DNA from: Salipiger aestuarii | GTDB taxonomy: Bacteria; Pseudomonadota; Alphaproteobacteria; Rhodobacterales; Rhodobacteraceae | Length of the DNA stretch: 64,000 bases | Direction of reading: 5' to 3' | Assembly (NCBI RefSeq): GCF_003259905.1 | Contig: NZ_QLMG01000023.1 | Coordinates: forward strand, 1-64,000 | Shown here: positions 52,810 to 61,320 of the stretch, in pieces | Layout: each line of letters starts with the position of its first letter | Numbering within the stretch: the first letter of the stretch is position 1 | The notes under the pieces: generated by a model | Databases searched by the model: none | Told to the model about the DNA's origin: nothing | Seen by the model: the letters and a program-made list of their open reading frames with translations, nothing else | Translations under genes and position numbers: made by a program

Positions 52810-53123
52810 GGGGTGCCTTCCTTTCAGTTGTCTTCCAGTTGCGGGGACAACGCGGAAGGACAGGCACCTTGTTCCATACCCCCGGTTAACGGGTTCGTGA
52901 GGATCGCAGCCCGGCACCCCGGTCAATGGCGTGCCGGCGTTCACGTCCACCTTGCCGGCCGACGCCCTGGCAGCGAAACCGGGGGCGACCCGGACACCGG
53001 CGCGCATGGCCGACCACATCCGCCGCCCCACCCGTCAGCAGGCGCCCGGTCAGGCAAACCGTCGCGTCAAAGCGTACCCCGCCCGCCACGAATCACACCG
53101 TTAACAGGCCGCCGGGGGCACCG
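52810..53123. other. Intergenic stretch, no gene seen
   Basis: Frames on both strands lack family features. The part next to 52809 should carry the promoter of the PfpI-type gene. Nothing else was identified. Confidence 0.5.
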
Positions 53124-53630
53124 TCATTCCGCCGCGTCGCGCTTGGGCAGAATCCAGTGCTTGCGCGGGAAATGGCAGGTGTAGCCCGCCGGGAACTTTT
53201 CCAGATAGTCCTGATGTTCCGGCTCGGCCTGCCAGAAATCGCCCACCGGCGCCACTTCGGTCACGACCTTGCCGGGCCAGATCCCCGACGCGTCGATTTC
53301 GGCGATCAGATCCAGCGCGACCTGCTTTTGCGCATCGTCAACGTAATAGATCGCCGAACGATAGCTCATCCCGACATCGTTGCCCTGCCGGTTCGTCGTG
53401 GTGGGGTCGTGGATCTGGAAGAACAGCTCAAGCAGGTCGCGAAAGCTGACCCGCGCCGGATCGAACAGGATCTCGATGCCCTCGGCATGGGTGCCGTGGT
53501 TGCGATAGGTGGCGTTGGGCACATCGCCGCCAGTATAGCCGACGCGGGTGGATTCGACTCCGGGGCGTTTGCGGATCAGATCCTGCATGCCCCAGAAACA
53601 TCCGCCCGCCAGAACCGCGCGTTCCGTCAT
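53124..53630 (-). CDS. msrA: Peptide-methionine (S)-S-oxide reductase MsrA
   Basis: Repair enzyme of 168 residues that reduces the S form of methionine sulfoxide. The catalytic motif GGCFWGMQ is near residue 10, with [21 protein letters not shown] near 33-50 (Tyr, His-x-Glu) supplying the rest of the site. Its ATG overlaps the msrB stop (ATGA), so the two are co-translated. No signal peptide: cytosolic. Confidence 0.96.
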   Translation of the reverse strand: MTERAVLAGGCFWGMQDLIRKRPGVESTRVGYTGGDVPNATYRNHGTHAEGIEILFDPARVSFRDLLELFFQIHDPTTTNRQGNDVGMSYRSAIYYVDDAQKQVALDLIAEIDASGIWPGKVVTEVAPVGDFWQAEPEHQDYLEKFPAGYTCHFPRKHWILPKRDAAE

Positions 53631-54076
53631 GCCACGTCCTCCACCTGATCGAGATACGCGCCGTACCCTTCGGCCTCCATGTCGTCGCGATGCACAAAGC
53701 GCAGCGAGGCCGAGTTGATGCAATAGCGCAGCCCGCCCCGGTCCGCCGGACCATCCGGGAAGACGTGCCCCAGATGCGAATCGCCATGGGTCGACCGCAC
53801 CTCGGTGCGCACCATGCCGTGGGCGACATCGCGCAGTTCGGCGACATGGGCCGGTTCGACCGGCTTGGTGAAGCTGGGCCAGCCGCAGCCGCTATCGTAT
53901 TTGTCGGCCGAGGCGAACAGCGGCTCGCCCGAGACCACATCGACGTAGATCCCCGGTTCCTTGTTATCGAGATACCGGCCCGAGCCGGGGCGCTCGGTGC
54001 CGTTCTGCTGGGTGACGCGGTACTGCTCGGGGTCGAGCGTCTGGATCACGTCGGGATTGCGTTCGTAGGTCGCCAT
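53627..54076 (-). CDS. msrB: Peptide-methionine (R)-S-oxide reductase MsrB
   Basis: Enzyme of 149 residues for the R form of methionine sulfoxide. SGCGWPSF near residue 63 and the catalytic Cys in [14 protein letters not shown] near 117 are clear, with [10 protein letters not shown] near 100. The zinc-binding CxxC pairs of many MsrB proteins are absent ([13 protein letters not shown] in the place of the first), so this is the zinc-free form. It is upstream of and coupled to msrA. Confidence 0.96.
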   Translation of the reverse strand: MATYERNPDVIQTLDPEQYRVTQQNGTERPGSGRYLDNKEPGIYVDVVSGEPLFASADKYDSGCGWPSFTKPVEPAHVAELRDVAHGMVRTEVRSTHGDSHLGHVFPDGPADRGGLRYCINSASLRFVHRDDMEAEGYGAYLDQVEDVA

Positions 54077-54293
54077 GGGGCTCCTCCATCATCTGTCCCC
54101 CAAAGATGGGGCGCATTTGCCGGTTTGCAAAGGCTTGTCGTCGGACACGGGGTCGTACCCCACCATATACCCCCGCCCGATCGCACCCCGCTATCGGCAA
54201 AGCTTTGCCACAGCGACAGCGGCGCGGGATCCGGATGGCCGCCCAAACGGTTTGTCCGGCAATACGACCGACGGATTACAGAGAGGATTCGCC

Positions 54294-54788
54294 ATGACCA
54301 TCCGTTCGACCACTACAACAGGCCTTGCCGCCGTGCTTGCGGCAGCCCTGTGCACCGGCGCCCATGCCCAGTCGCCCGATACCGATCTGACGGGCCAGGC
54401 CAAGGCCGCCGCACAGGCCGACGCGCAGGCGCGGCTGGAAGCCGACGTGCCCCTTGCGCCCCCGCCTGACACGCTGGCCGAACTGGTCGGCACGCTCAGC
54501 GGGGACGGGGTTGCCGTGCCGATGGAAGACCTGCCCGAAGGCACCACGGTCGAAACCCTTCTGCTGGGGGAGCTGCCCACCGACGACAGCGGCTCGGGCA
54601 ACGACGCCGCGCTGGACAACGCGCTGGCACGCGCCCAGACCCAGCTTGACATGCTACAGACCCGCGTGGACGGCGACGAGGTTCTGACCAGGGCGCTGGA
54701 AGACGGCGGTTTCAGCTCGGACCAGGTGCTGGGCGTCTATTCCGTGCGGGACGGCACCGTCGCGTTGCTGATCGACGACAGGGCCTGA
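54294..54788 (+). CDS. Secreted protein of unknown function
   Basis: Protein of 164 residues with a signal peptide (cleavage at AHA-QS near residue 25). The mature part is acidic and Ala/Asp/Leu rich, with a coiled-coil-like GNDAALDNALARAQTQLDML near 100. I recognise no family. GAGAGG lies six bases before the ATG. It is convergent with queG, 29 bases apart. Confidence 0.75.
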   Translation: MTIRSTTTTGLAAVLAAALCTGAHAQSPDTDLTGQAKAAAQADAQARLEADVPLAPPPDTLAELVGTLSGDGVAVPMEDLPEGTTVETLLLGELPTDDSGSGNDAALDNALARAQTQLDMLQTRVDGDEVLTRALEDGGFSSDQVLGVYSVRDGTVALLIDDRA

Positions 54789-54817
54789 AGCCCCGGAAAC
54801 GGGCGGTGGCCGGCGCA

Positions 54818-55864
54818 TTACGCGCCCAGCCGCGCCACTGCCCAGCGGGCGGCATCGGCCAGCGCCGCGTCGGGGTCGTCGCACAGCGCCTGAACCGACG
54901 GGCGCAGCGACGCATCCGCGGAATTGCCGATCGCATAACAGACGTTTCGCAGGAACCGGTTCCGCCCGATCCGCTTGACGGGCGAACCGGAAAACAGCGC
55001 CCGAAACGCGGCATCGTCCAACGCGGCAAGGCTGGCAAGCGATGGGCCGACCAGCTCGGGGCGGGCATGGTATTTGATCTCTGCTGCCTGCTGCGCGAAC
55101 TTGTTCCACGGACAGGCGGCCAGACAATCGTCGCAGCCATAGATGCGGTTGCCCAGCAGGGGGCGCATGTCTTCGGGCACGGGGCCGGCGTGTTCGATGG
55201 TCAGATAGGAAATGCAGCGCCGCGCATCCAGCCGATAGGGCACGGGAAAGGCATCTGTCGGGCAGGCGTCCAGACAGGCCCGGCACGACCCGCAGGCATC
55301 GCGCCCCGCCCCGTCCACCGGCAGCGTCAACGTGGTGAAGATCGCCCCCAGAAAGAACCACGACCCCAAATCGCGACTCACCAGATTGGTGTGCTTGCCC
55401 TGCCAGCCCAGCCCCGCCGCCTGACCCAACGGTTTTTCCATCACCGGCGCGGTATCGACGAACACCTTGATCTGCGGGGCGGATTCCCCGGACCGCGCGG
55501 CTGCGTCGATCAGCCAGCGCCCCAGCCGCTTGAGCTTTTTCTTCACCACGTCATGATAATCGCGATTCTGCGCATAGACGGAAATTGCGCCGCGTTCGGC
55601 CTGCCCCACGATCTGCATCGGGTCCTGGTCGGGGGCGTAATTCTCGGCCAGCATGATGACCGACCGCGCCTCGGGCCACAGCGCCGTCGGGTCGCCGCGC
55701 CAGCCCGTGCGTTCCGCCATCCACCCCATCTGGCCGTGATGACCCGCCGCCAGAAAGTCCGCCAGCCGCCCCGCCGCCTGCGGTACATCGCCAGGGCGGC
55801 ACACGCGGCAGGCGGAAAACCCGACCGCGATCGCCTCGTCCATGAGCGCCTGCTTCAGTGACAT
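54818..55864 (-). CDS. queG: Epoxyqueuosine reductase
   Basis: Cobalamin- and Fe-S-dependent enzyme of 348 residues that makes queuosine from epoxyqueuosine in tRNA. Two 4Fe-4S motifs are visible, [16 protein letters not shown] near residue 190 and [15 protein letters not shown] near 240. [12 protein letters not shown] near 137 and [10 protein letters not shown] near 152 are family signatures, and a HEAT-like tail follows. Confidence 0.95.
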   Translation of the reverse strand: MSLKQALMDEAIAVGFSACRVCRPGDVPQAAGRLADFLAAGHHGQMGWMAERTGWRGDPTALWPEARSVIMLAENYAPDQDPMQIVGQAERGAISVYAQNRDYHDVVKKKLKRLGRWLIDAAARSGESAPQIKVFVDTAPVMEKPLGQAAGLGWQGKHTNLVSRDLGSWFFLGAIFTTLTLPVDGAGRDACGSCRACLDACPTDAFPVPYRLDARRCISYLTIEHAGPVPEDMRPLLGNRIYGCDDCLAACPWNKFAQQAAEIKYHARPELVGPSLASLAALDDAAFRALFSGSPVKRIGRNRFLRNVCYAIGNSADASLRPSVQALCDDPDAALADAARWAVARLGA

Positions 55865-55909
55865 GTCATTGCACCCTGTTCCGGCGTCGAAACTGCCGCC
55901 AAGGCGCCC

Positions 55910-56575
55910 TTAGAAGTCCAGGTCGGCATATTGCGGCGGCGGCGTGAATCCGGGCACCTGGTCCGCAAGGATGTTGCGGAATGCGGGCCGGGACTTGATC
56001 TTGGCATACCAGTCCTTGACCGTCTGACTGCGGTTCCAGTCCACATCCGAGATATAATCCAGCGACGACAGATGCGCAGCGGCAGCGAAATCCGCCAGCG
56101 TCATCACGTCGCCCGCGAGCCACCGGCGATGATCCAGCAGCCACGCCATATAGTCGATGTGGTACTTGATCGCCTTGGCGCCGGATTTCACGTTGCCGCT
56201 GTCGGGAAAGCCCGCCTTCATGATCTTTTTGTTGACGCGTTCGTACAGCAGTTTCGAGGTCACCTCGTGGTGGAACTTGTCGTCGAACCAGCTGACGATA
56301 CGGCGCACCTCGTAGCGCGCATCGGCAGAGCGCGGCATCAGCGGCGGCTCGGGGTATTTCTCTTCGAGCCATTCACAGATCGCGGCGCTTTCGGACATGA
56401 TCTTGTTGTCGATGCGCAGCACCGGCACTTTGCCCGCAGGGTTGCGGCGCATGAAATCGCTGCCCTTCTCCCAATAGCGTTCCTCGATCAGCTCGCATTC
56501 GATCTTTTTCTCGGCGAGGCTGAGCCTGACCTTGCGGCAGAACGGCGACAGCGGCACATGATAAAGCTTTGCCAT
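55910..56575 (-). CDS. Glutathione S-transferase family protein
   Basis: Protein of 221 residues with an N-terminal thioredoxin-like domain (LYHVPLSPFCRKVRLSLAEK; the Ser and Cys of SPFC are candidate catalytic residues, NPAGKVPVL, SESAAICEWLE) and an all-helical C-terminal domain (MTLADFAAAAHLSSLDY). Substrate unknown. It lies 45 bases before queG on the same strand. Confidence 0.92.
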   Translation of the reverse strand: MAKLYHVPLSPFCRKVRLSLAEKKIECELIEERYWEKGSDFMRRNPAGKVPVLRIDNKIMSESAAICEWLEEKYPEPPLMPRSADARYEVRRIVSWFDDKFHHEVTSKLLYERVNKKIMKAGFPDSGNVKSGAKAIKYHIDYMAWLLDHRRWLAGDVMTLADFAAAAHLSSLDYISDVDWNRSQTVKDWYAKIKSRPAFRNILADQVPGFTPPPQYADLDF

Positions 56576-56709
56576 GGGGCGATCGTATCCGGAAAGTCAG
56601 GGAAATCCGATACCCTGTCTGCATCCTATCCTTGCCGGTTGCAACTGCGTGCGTGGCCACCGGCGGTTTTCCCGCGCCGTCACCCTGCGTCAGGGCCTGC
56701 GAAACGCCG

Positions 56710-57408
56710 TCAGATCACCTCGATCACGTCCTTGTCGATGGCCAGGACGTACCCTTTGCGGGCGATGGTCTTGACCAGCAATTCGCTGACCATCTGGTTT
56801 CCCAGCCCGTCGCGCAGCCGCTTGATGCGCATGGCCCCGGCGGATTCCTCGCAATCGGATGAGGGTTTGCCGGAAATCACGCCTTCGATCTCGGCGCCCG
56901 ACAGCATTTCATCGTCCATCCGGGCCTCGGCCAGCACCGCCAGCGTCTCGACCATCGCGTCGGTCAGCTTGAACCCCATGGTGTTGAGGTAGACGGTGTT
57001 TTCCTCGCGGCTGATGATAAGCGAACTGACCTGAATGCCCGACCGTTCGATCTGCGCCACGCGGCGGTTGAGCGTGACCAGCATCAGCAGAAACACCAGC
57101 GCCGCGACCAGCAGGGCTGCGGCAAAGACCAGCAGCACGAGAATCACCACGCGGTAGCCGGTAAGCGTGTCGGCGAATGTGGTCCCCGACTGGGCAAGGA
57201 TTTCCAGAAGCCGCAGTTCGGCCTGCCCGGTCAGCGCGTCGTTTTCCACAAAGATGCGTTCGACCCGCGCATTGAACGCGTTGGCGCCCGGCAGAGTGAA
57301 CATCAGCACCGTCGCGGTGCCGACCAGCAGCGCCACGATCACCGCGATGCCGACCCCCACCAGTCGCGTGCCCGCCCGGCGGGCATCAGTAGCGGAGGTA
57401 ATACTCAC
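56710..57408 (-). CDS. Membrane-anchored winged-helix protein
   Basis: Protein of 232 residues. Two strong membrane helices (about 16-40 and 86-112) enclose a short periplasmic loop of about 45 residues. The cytosolic C-terminus (about 125-232) looks like an OmpR/PhoB-type winged helix: ESAGAMRIKRLRDGLG, then SELLVKTIARKGYVLAID resembles the recognition helix and wing (typically RGxGYxL). This is a ToxR/CadC-like idea but with the DNA-binding part at the C-terminal side. It starts 22 bases inside the end of a small secreted-protein gene, so the two are coupled. Confidence 0.68.
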   Translation of the reverse strand: MSITSATDARRAGTRLVGVGIAVIVALLVGTATVLMFTLPGANAFNARVERIFVENDALTGQAELRLLEILAQSGTTFADTLTGYRVVILVLLVFAAALLVAALVFLLMLVTLNRRVAQIERSGIQVSSLIISREENTVYLNTMGFKLTDAMVETLAVLAEARMDDEMLSGAEIEGVISGKPSSDCEESAGAMRIKRLRDGLGNQMVSELLVKTIARKGYVLAIDKDVIEVI

Positions 57409-57670
57409 CGGCGTTCGTCCTTTGTTTCTGGCCCGGCGCGTCTTGCGACAGGCGAACGACGTTCAGCAACTGCCAGCCACCGCTGGACAGGCGCGGGCGC
57501 AGTTGCGCGGCGGCGGCGGCCATGTCGGGGCAGACCCCCGGCAGGCGGACGATGCCGTAATGCAGGCGCAGCGGGCTGTCCTGCTTGGCCTTGTATTCGA
57601 CCCAGCAATCGGCCTGCGCCGCCGCAGGCACCCCGAGGGCCAGAAGAGCGATGAGAATGGCGTGTTTCAT
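57386..57670 (-). CDS. Small secreted protein of unknown function
   Basis: Protein of 94 residues with a Sec signal peptide (MKHAILIALLALG, cleavage near AQA-DC, residue 20). The mature part has two cysteines (DCWVEYKAK, PGVCPDM), suggesting one disulfide. No family is recognised. It overlaps the membrane winged-helix gene by 23 bases, so the two may work together, for example as a periplasmic partner of the membrane regulator (inference). Confidence 0.72.
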   Translation of the reverse strand: MKHAILIALLALGVPAAAQADCWVEYKAKQDSPLRLHYGIVRLPGVCPDMAAAAAQLRPRLSSGGWQLLNVVRLSQDAPGQKQRTNAGEYYLRY

Positions 57671-57851
57671 GGCGCCCTTCCTGCGCTTTCAGGGCATCGC
57701 AGCGCAATAGCGACGGCGCGAAACCATCCGGTTATCGCATAACCATGCGCCGATATTGCGTGAAATCCGCCGATCCTGCCAGGGTCAAGGCAGGCAGGGT
57801 GCCACATGCGGCGCCCCCACCCATGCCCCGACAGCCTTCAGGAGAACACCG

Positions 57852-58418
57852 ATGTCCAGCCGATTCATCTCGACCGTGCTGGCGGTTTCGATGGCGATCA
57901 CCGCCATCGTTCCGCTGACCGCGACGCCCGCCCCGGCCGACACCGCGCGAACCGAACGCCGCGACGACACCGCCAGACTGCTGATGGGCGCGGCGGCGCT
58001 GGCGTTCGTCGGCACCGCCATCGCCAGGCACAAGGACCGCGACAGGCACGAAGACAGCCGCAAGAAAGACCCCCCGCGCACGGTCGATCCGCGCCGCCAT
58101 GCAAAAAATGTCGGCGCCTTGCCGGCCAGGTGCCTTGTGGATCTGCGCCGCGCCGGTCAGGCGTTCGATGCCGCCTGCCTGGCGAAGCGCGGCGTGCATC
58201 CTCGCGCCCTTCCGCAACGGTGCGAAATCACCCTGCGCACCCGCTTTGGCAGCTCGCGCGCCTATGATGCCGCCTGCCTGAGCCGGTCAGGATACCGGGC
58301 GGATGGCGGCCAGGCGCGTCACCGGGATGACGACCGGCGGCGCGATGCCAACCGCTACCTGCCGCGCCCCTATCAGCGCGGCTATGACCAACGCTACATC
58401 CTCCGCCCCGGCCACTAG
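57852..58418 (+). CDS. Secreted basic protein of unknown function
   Basis: Protein of 188 residues with a signal peptide (cleavage near APADT, residue 30), a hydrophobic stretch LLMGAAALAFVGTAIA, and a highly basic mature part rich in Arg, His and Asp. Two similar units, ARCLVDLRRAGQAFDAACLAKRG and a second with RFGSSRAYDAACLSRSG, each carry a Cys pair and look like an internal repeat. GGAGAA precedes the ATG. Function unknown. Confidence 0.72.
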   Translation: MSSRFISTVLAVSMAITAIVPLTATPAPADTARTERRDDTARLLMGAAALAFVGTAIARHKDRDRHEDSRKKDPPRTVDPRRHAKNVGALPARCLVDLRRAGQAFDAACLAKRGVHPRALPQRCEITLRTRFGSSRAYDAACLSRSGYRADGGQARHRDDDRRRDANRYLPRPYQRGYDQRYILRPGH

Positions 58419-58468
58419 GGTTGCGGCGGTTCCCGCGCGCCAAAAAGGGCCGCCCGGCGCGCGGCGTT

Positions 58469-59917
58469 TCACGCTCCGGGCGTGTTGTGCCCCGCCAGCC
58501 CGCCCGAGATTTCCTCGGTCGATGCATCCGACAGCGGTACGGGCAGCACAAGATTGAGCACGATGGCGAGAAGCGCGGCGGGCAGGATGCCGGACGCGCC
58601 AAGGATGCGCAGCGTGTCGGGCAGATGTTGCAGCGCGTTGGGCGCGCCCGGCGCCACGTTCAGCACCTCCAGCTGCAACCCCAGACCCACCGAAAGCGAC
58701 ACCGCAAAGATCACCATGTTGCGCTTGTCCCAGGCCACATCCGACAGCATCGACATGCCCGACGCGACCACCATGCCGAACATCACGATGACCCCGCCGC
58801 CCAGCACCTCGATCGGCACGGTGCGGATCACGCCGCCGACCTTGGGCACCAGTCCGCAGACGATCAAAAAGATCGCGCCGATGGTGACGACGTGGCGGCT
58901 CATGATGCCGGTCATGGCGATCAACCCGACATTCTGGCTGAACGACGTATTGGGAAAGCCGCCGAACACCCCGGCGATGGCCGATCCGACGCCGTCGGCA
59001 TAGGTGGCGCCGGTGATTTCGGTGTCGGTCGCCTCGCGGCCCGCGCCGCCCTTGGTGATGCCCGACACGTCGCCCACGGTTTCCACCGCCGACACGAACG
59101 CCATCAGGCAGAACCCCACAATGGCCGCAAAGCTCAGGTCAAACCCGTATTTGAACGGCACCGGCAGCGCGAACGCGGCCGAATTCTGCCAGCTTGCGAT
59201 CACCGAATCGAAACTCAGCACCCCTATGGCAAGCGCATAGAAATAACCCACGATGATGCCGATCAGCACCGCCGAGATCGACAGCAGCCCGCGCGTGAAG
59301 AACTTGATCGTCAGCGTGACCACCACCACCACCAGCGCGGTTGACCAACTGGCAAGGCCACCATAGCTGGGGTCGCCCGAGGCCTTGGCCGGCACGCCGC
59401 CGGCGGCGTATTCAATCCCGACCTTGACCAGCGCCAGACCGATCATCGTGACCACCAGCCCCGTCACCAGCGGCGGCAGCGCAAAGCGGATCTTGCCGAT
59501 CACCGTGCCAAGGCAGGCGTGAAAGATCCCCCCCGCCACGATACCCCCGAACAGCGCGCCCAGCGCGGCGACGCCCTGCCCCGCCACCAGCGGGATCATG
59601 ATCGGGATGAACGCAAAAGATGTGCCCTGCACGATGGGCAACCGCGCGCCCACCGGGCCGATGCCGATGGTCTGGAACAGCGTCGCGATGCCCGCGAACA
59701 GCATCGACATCTGGATCAGGTACAGCAGTTCGGGGAAATCCGGCGAACTGGACCCAAAGCCAAAGCCCGCGGCCCCCGCCACGATGATCGCCGGGGTGAC
59801 GTTGGACACGAACATCGCCAGCACATGCTGGATGCCCAGCGGAATGGCCTGGGCAAGCGGGGGTGTATAGTCGGGGTCCGCCATCTGTGCGGGCGTGCCG
59901 AGTGCGGCCTTGGCCAT
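58469..59917 (-). CDS. NCS2/NAT family xanthine-uric acid permease
   Basis: Nucleobase symporter of 482 residues with about 14 membrane segments. The NAT signature QNVGLIAMTG near residue 325 and the substrate loop AFVSAVETVGDVSG near 270 are present. It is most similar in style to bacterial uric acid/xanthine transporters, and it is the last gene of the ureide operon, which supports urate, xanthine or allantoin uptake. The choice among these is inference. Confidence 0.9.
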   Translation of the reverse strand: MAKAALGTPAQMADPDYTPPLAQAIPLGIQHVLAMFVSNVTPAIIVAGAAGFGFGSSSPDFPELLYLIQMSMLFAGIATLFQTIGIGPVGARLPIVQGTSFAFIPIMIPLVAGQGVAALGALFGGIVAGGIFHACLGTVIGKIRFALPPLVTGLVVTMIGLALVKVGIEYAAGGVPAKASGDPSYGGLASWSTALVVVVVTLTIKFFTRGLLSISAVLIGIIVGYFYALAIGVLSFDSVIASWQNSAAFALPVPFKYGFDLSFAAIVGFCLMAFVSAVETVGDVSGITKGGAGREATDTEITGATYADGVGSAIAGVFGGFPNTSFSQNVGLIAMTGIMSRHVVTIGAIFLIVCGLVPKVGGVIRTVPIEVLGGGVIVMFGMVVASGMSMLSDVAWDKRNMVIFAVSLSVGLGLQLEVLNVAPGAPNALQHLPDTLRILGASGILPAALLAIVLNLVLPVPLSDASTEEISGGLAGHNTPGA

Positions 59918-59992
59918 GGAGTTGCTCCCTGTCGATGATGTCCGCGACCTCTGGACGGGTCGGTCGCGGAGGCTGAGCCCCCGCCGAACGCG

Positions 59993-60487
59993 TCAGGGGC
60001 AGGTCACGAGCAGCGGCTCTGCCAGCCAGTGCTCTTCGAGGTTCGCGGTATCCCCGATCCGGTCGATCACCGCGAAAAGGCCCGGCCCGTGCAGCGGTGT
60101 CAGCACTCCGTGCCATGTGCCCCTGTGGAAATTGATAGCCTGCCCCGGTGCCGCGAGGAAAGCATGAACCGCCCCCGGAGGGGCGTCGGGCATCTCACCT
60201 GCCTGCGCGGTAATCACCAGCCACGGGTTCTGATGCATCGGAATGAACGCCTGCGACCCCTCGGGGTGGCGTTCGACCAGCTCCAGCCGATAGGGCAGCG
60301 CGCGGGGCTGGGCGCTGAACAGGCTGATCCCGGCGCGTCCGCGGGGGCCGAAATCCAGCGCGGCGCGGTCGTGAAACCGTCCGCACAGGCCCTGATTGAT
60401 GATCTTGTCGGGATCGCCCGCGGTCTCCAGCACGTCGCCAAAGGGTGCGAATGCGGCGGCGGTCAGGGGATGCGCCCGCAGGGTCAC
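59993..60487 (-). CDS. allA: Ureidoglycolate lyase
   Basis: Enzyme of 164 residues that splits (S)-ureidoglycolate to glyoxylate and urea. FAPFGDVLE near residue 12, ERHPEGSQAFIPM near 70, and NFHRGTWHGVLTPL near 118 are family hallmarks. It starts with a GTG that overlaps the allE stop (GTGA). It completes the lower part of allantoin breakdown in this operon. Confidence 0.93.
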   Translation of the reverse strand: MTLRAHPLTAAAFAPFGDVLETAGDPDKIINQGLCGRFHDRAALDFGPRGRAGISLFSAQPRALPYRLELVERHPEGSQAFIPMHQNPWLVITAQAGEMPDAPPGAVHAFLAAPGQAINFHRGTWHGVLTPLHGPGLFAVIDRIGDTANLEEHWLAEPLLVTCP

Positions 60488-61320
60488 AGCGCCAGCGTGA
60501 CGTGACGGTTCACGTCCTTGTACAGCAGATAGCGGAACGTCTCGTCCCCCGTGGCGATGCAGGCCTGCGGGCAAAAGGCGCGCAGCCACATGAAATCGCC
60601 GGGGCCGACCTCGACCCAGTCGCGGTTCAGCAGATAGCGCGCGGTGCCCGACAGCACATACAGCCCGTGTTCCATCACATGGGTTTCGGCAAACGGAATG
60701 CGCCCTGCGCTTTCGATGCTGACGATATTGACGTGCATGTCGTGGCGCAGGTCAAACGGATCGGTGAACCGCTGCGTTGACCATTTCGCATCGCAATCGG
60801 GCATCGGGGTGCGATTGACCGCGGCTTCGTGGGTCACGAACGCCTCGGGGGGCAACATGCCCGGGATCGGCGCCCAGCGTTTGCGGATCCAGTGAAAGCC
60901 CGCGGGCACCTCGCCGGTGTTCCAGATGTTCCAGACGGCCGAGGGCGGAATATAGGCGTAGCTGCCCGCCGTGAGGTCGTACCAGTCGCGTCCCAGCGTC
61001 AGACGCATTTCGCCATGGGTGACAAAGATCACGCCCTGCGCATCCGGGTCCGGTTCGGGTTCGTTGCTGCCGCCGCCGGGCGACAGTTCCACCGCATATT
61101 GCGCAAAGGTCTCGGCAAAGCCGGTCATCGGGCGGGCAAGGATCCACACCCGATGCCCTGTCCAGCCCGGCAGAAAGCTGGTCACGATGTCGCGCATCAC
61201 AGCGGCGGGGATGACGGCGTAAGCCTCGGTAAAGATTGCAGTTCCAGCAGAGGGGTCACAGTCCTGCCCCGGCAGGCCGCCGGGCGGAAAGGCATAGGTC
61301 GCGATCGGGTCGTGCTTCAC
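60484..61320 (-). CDS. allE: (S)-ureidoglycine aminohydrolase (bicupin)
   Basis: Enzyme of 278 residues converting (S)-ureidoglycine to (S)-ureidoglycolate and ammonia. Two cupin units: the first around 90-130 (GVIFVTHGEMRLTLG, YIPPSAVWNIWNTGE) and the second around 195-255 (HVNIVSIESAGRIPFAETHVMEHGLYVL), where the Mn2+ ligands Glu, His, His lie. It is coupled to the puuE-uraD gene by an ATGA overlap and to allA by GTGA. Confidence 0.93.
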   Translation of the reverse strand: MKHDPIATYAFPPGGLPGQDCDPSAGTAIFTEAYAVIPAAVMRDIVTSFLPGWTGHRVWILARPMTGFAETFAQYAVELSPGGGSNEPEPDPDAQGVIFVTHGEMRLTLGRDWYDLTAGSYAYIPPSAVWNIWNTGEVPAGFHWIRKRWAPIPGMLPPEAFVTHEAAVNRTPMPDCDAKWSTQRFTDPFDLRHDMHVNIVSIESAGRIPFAETHVMEHGLYVLSGTARYLLNRDWVEVGPGDFMWLRAFCPQACIATGDETFRYLLYKDVNRHVTLAL

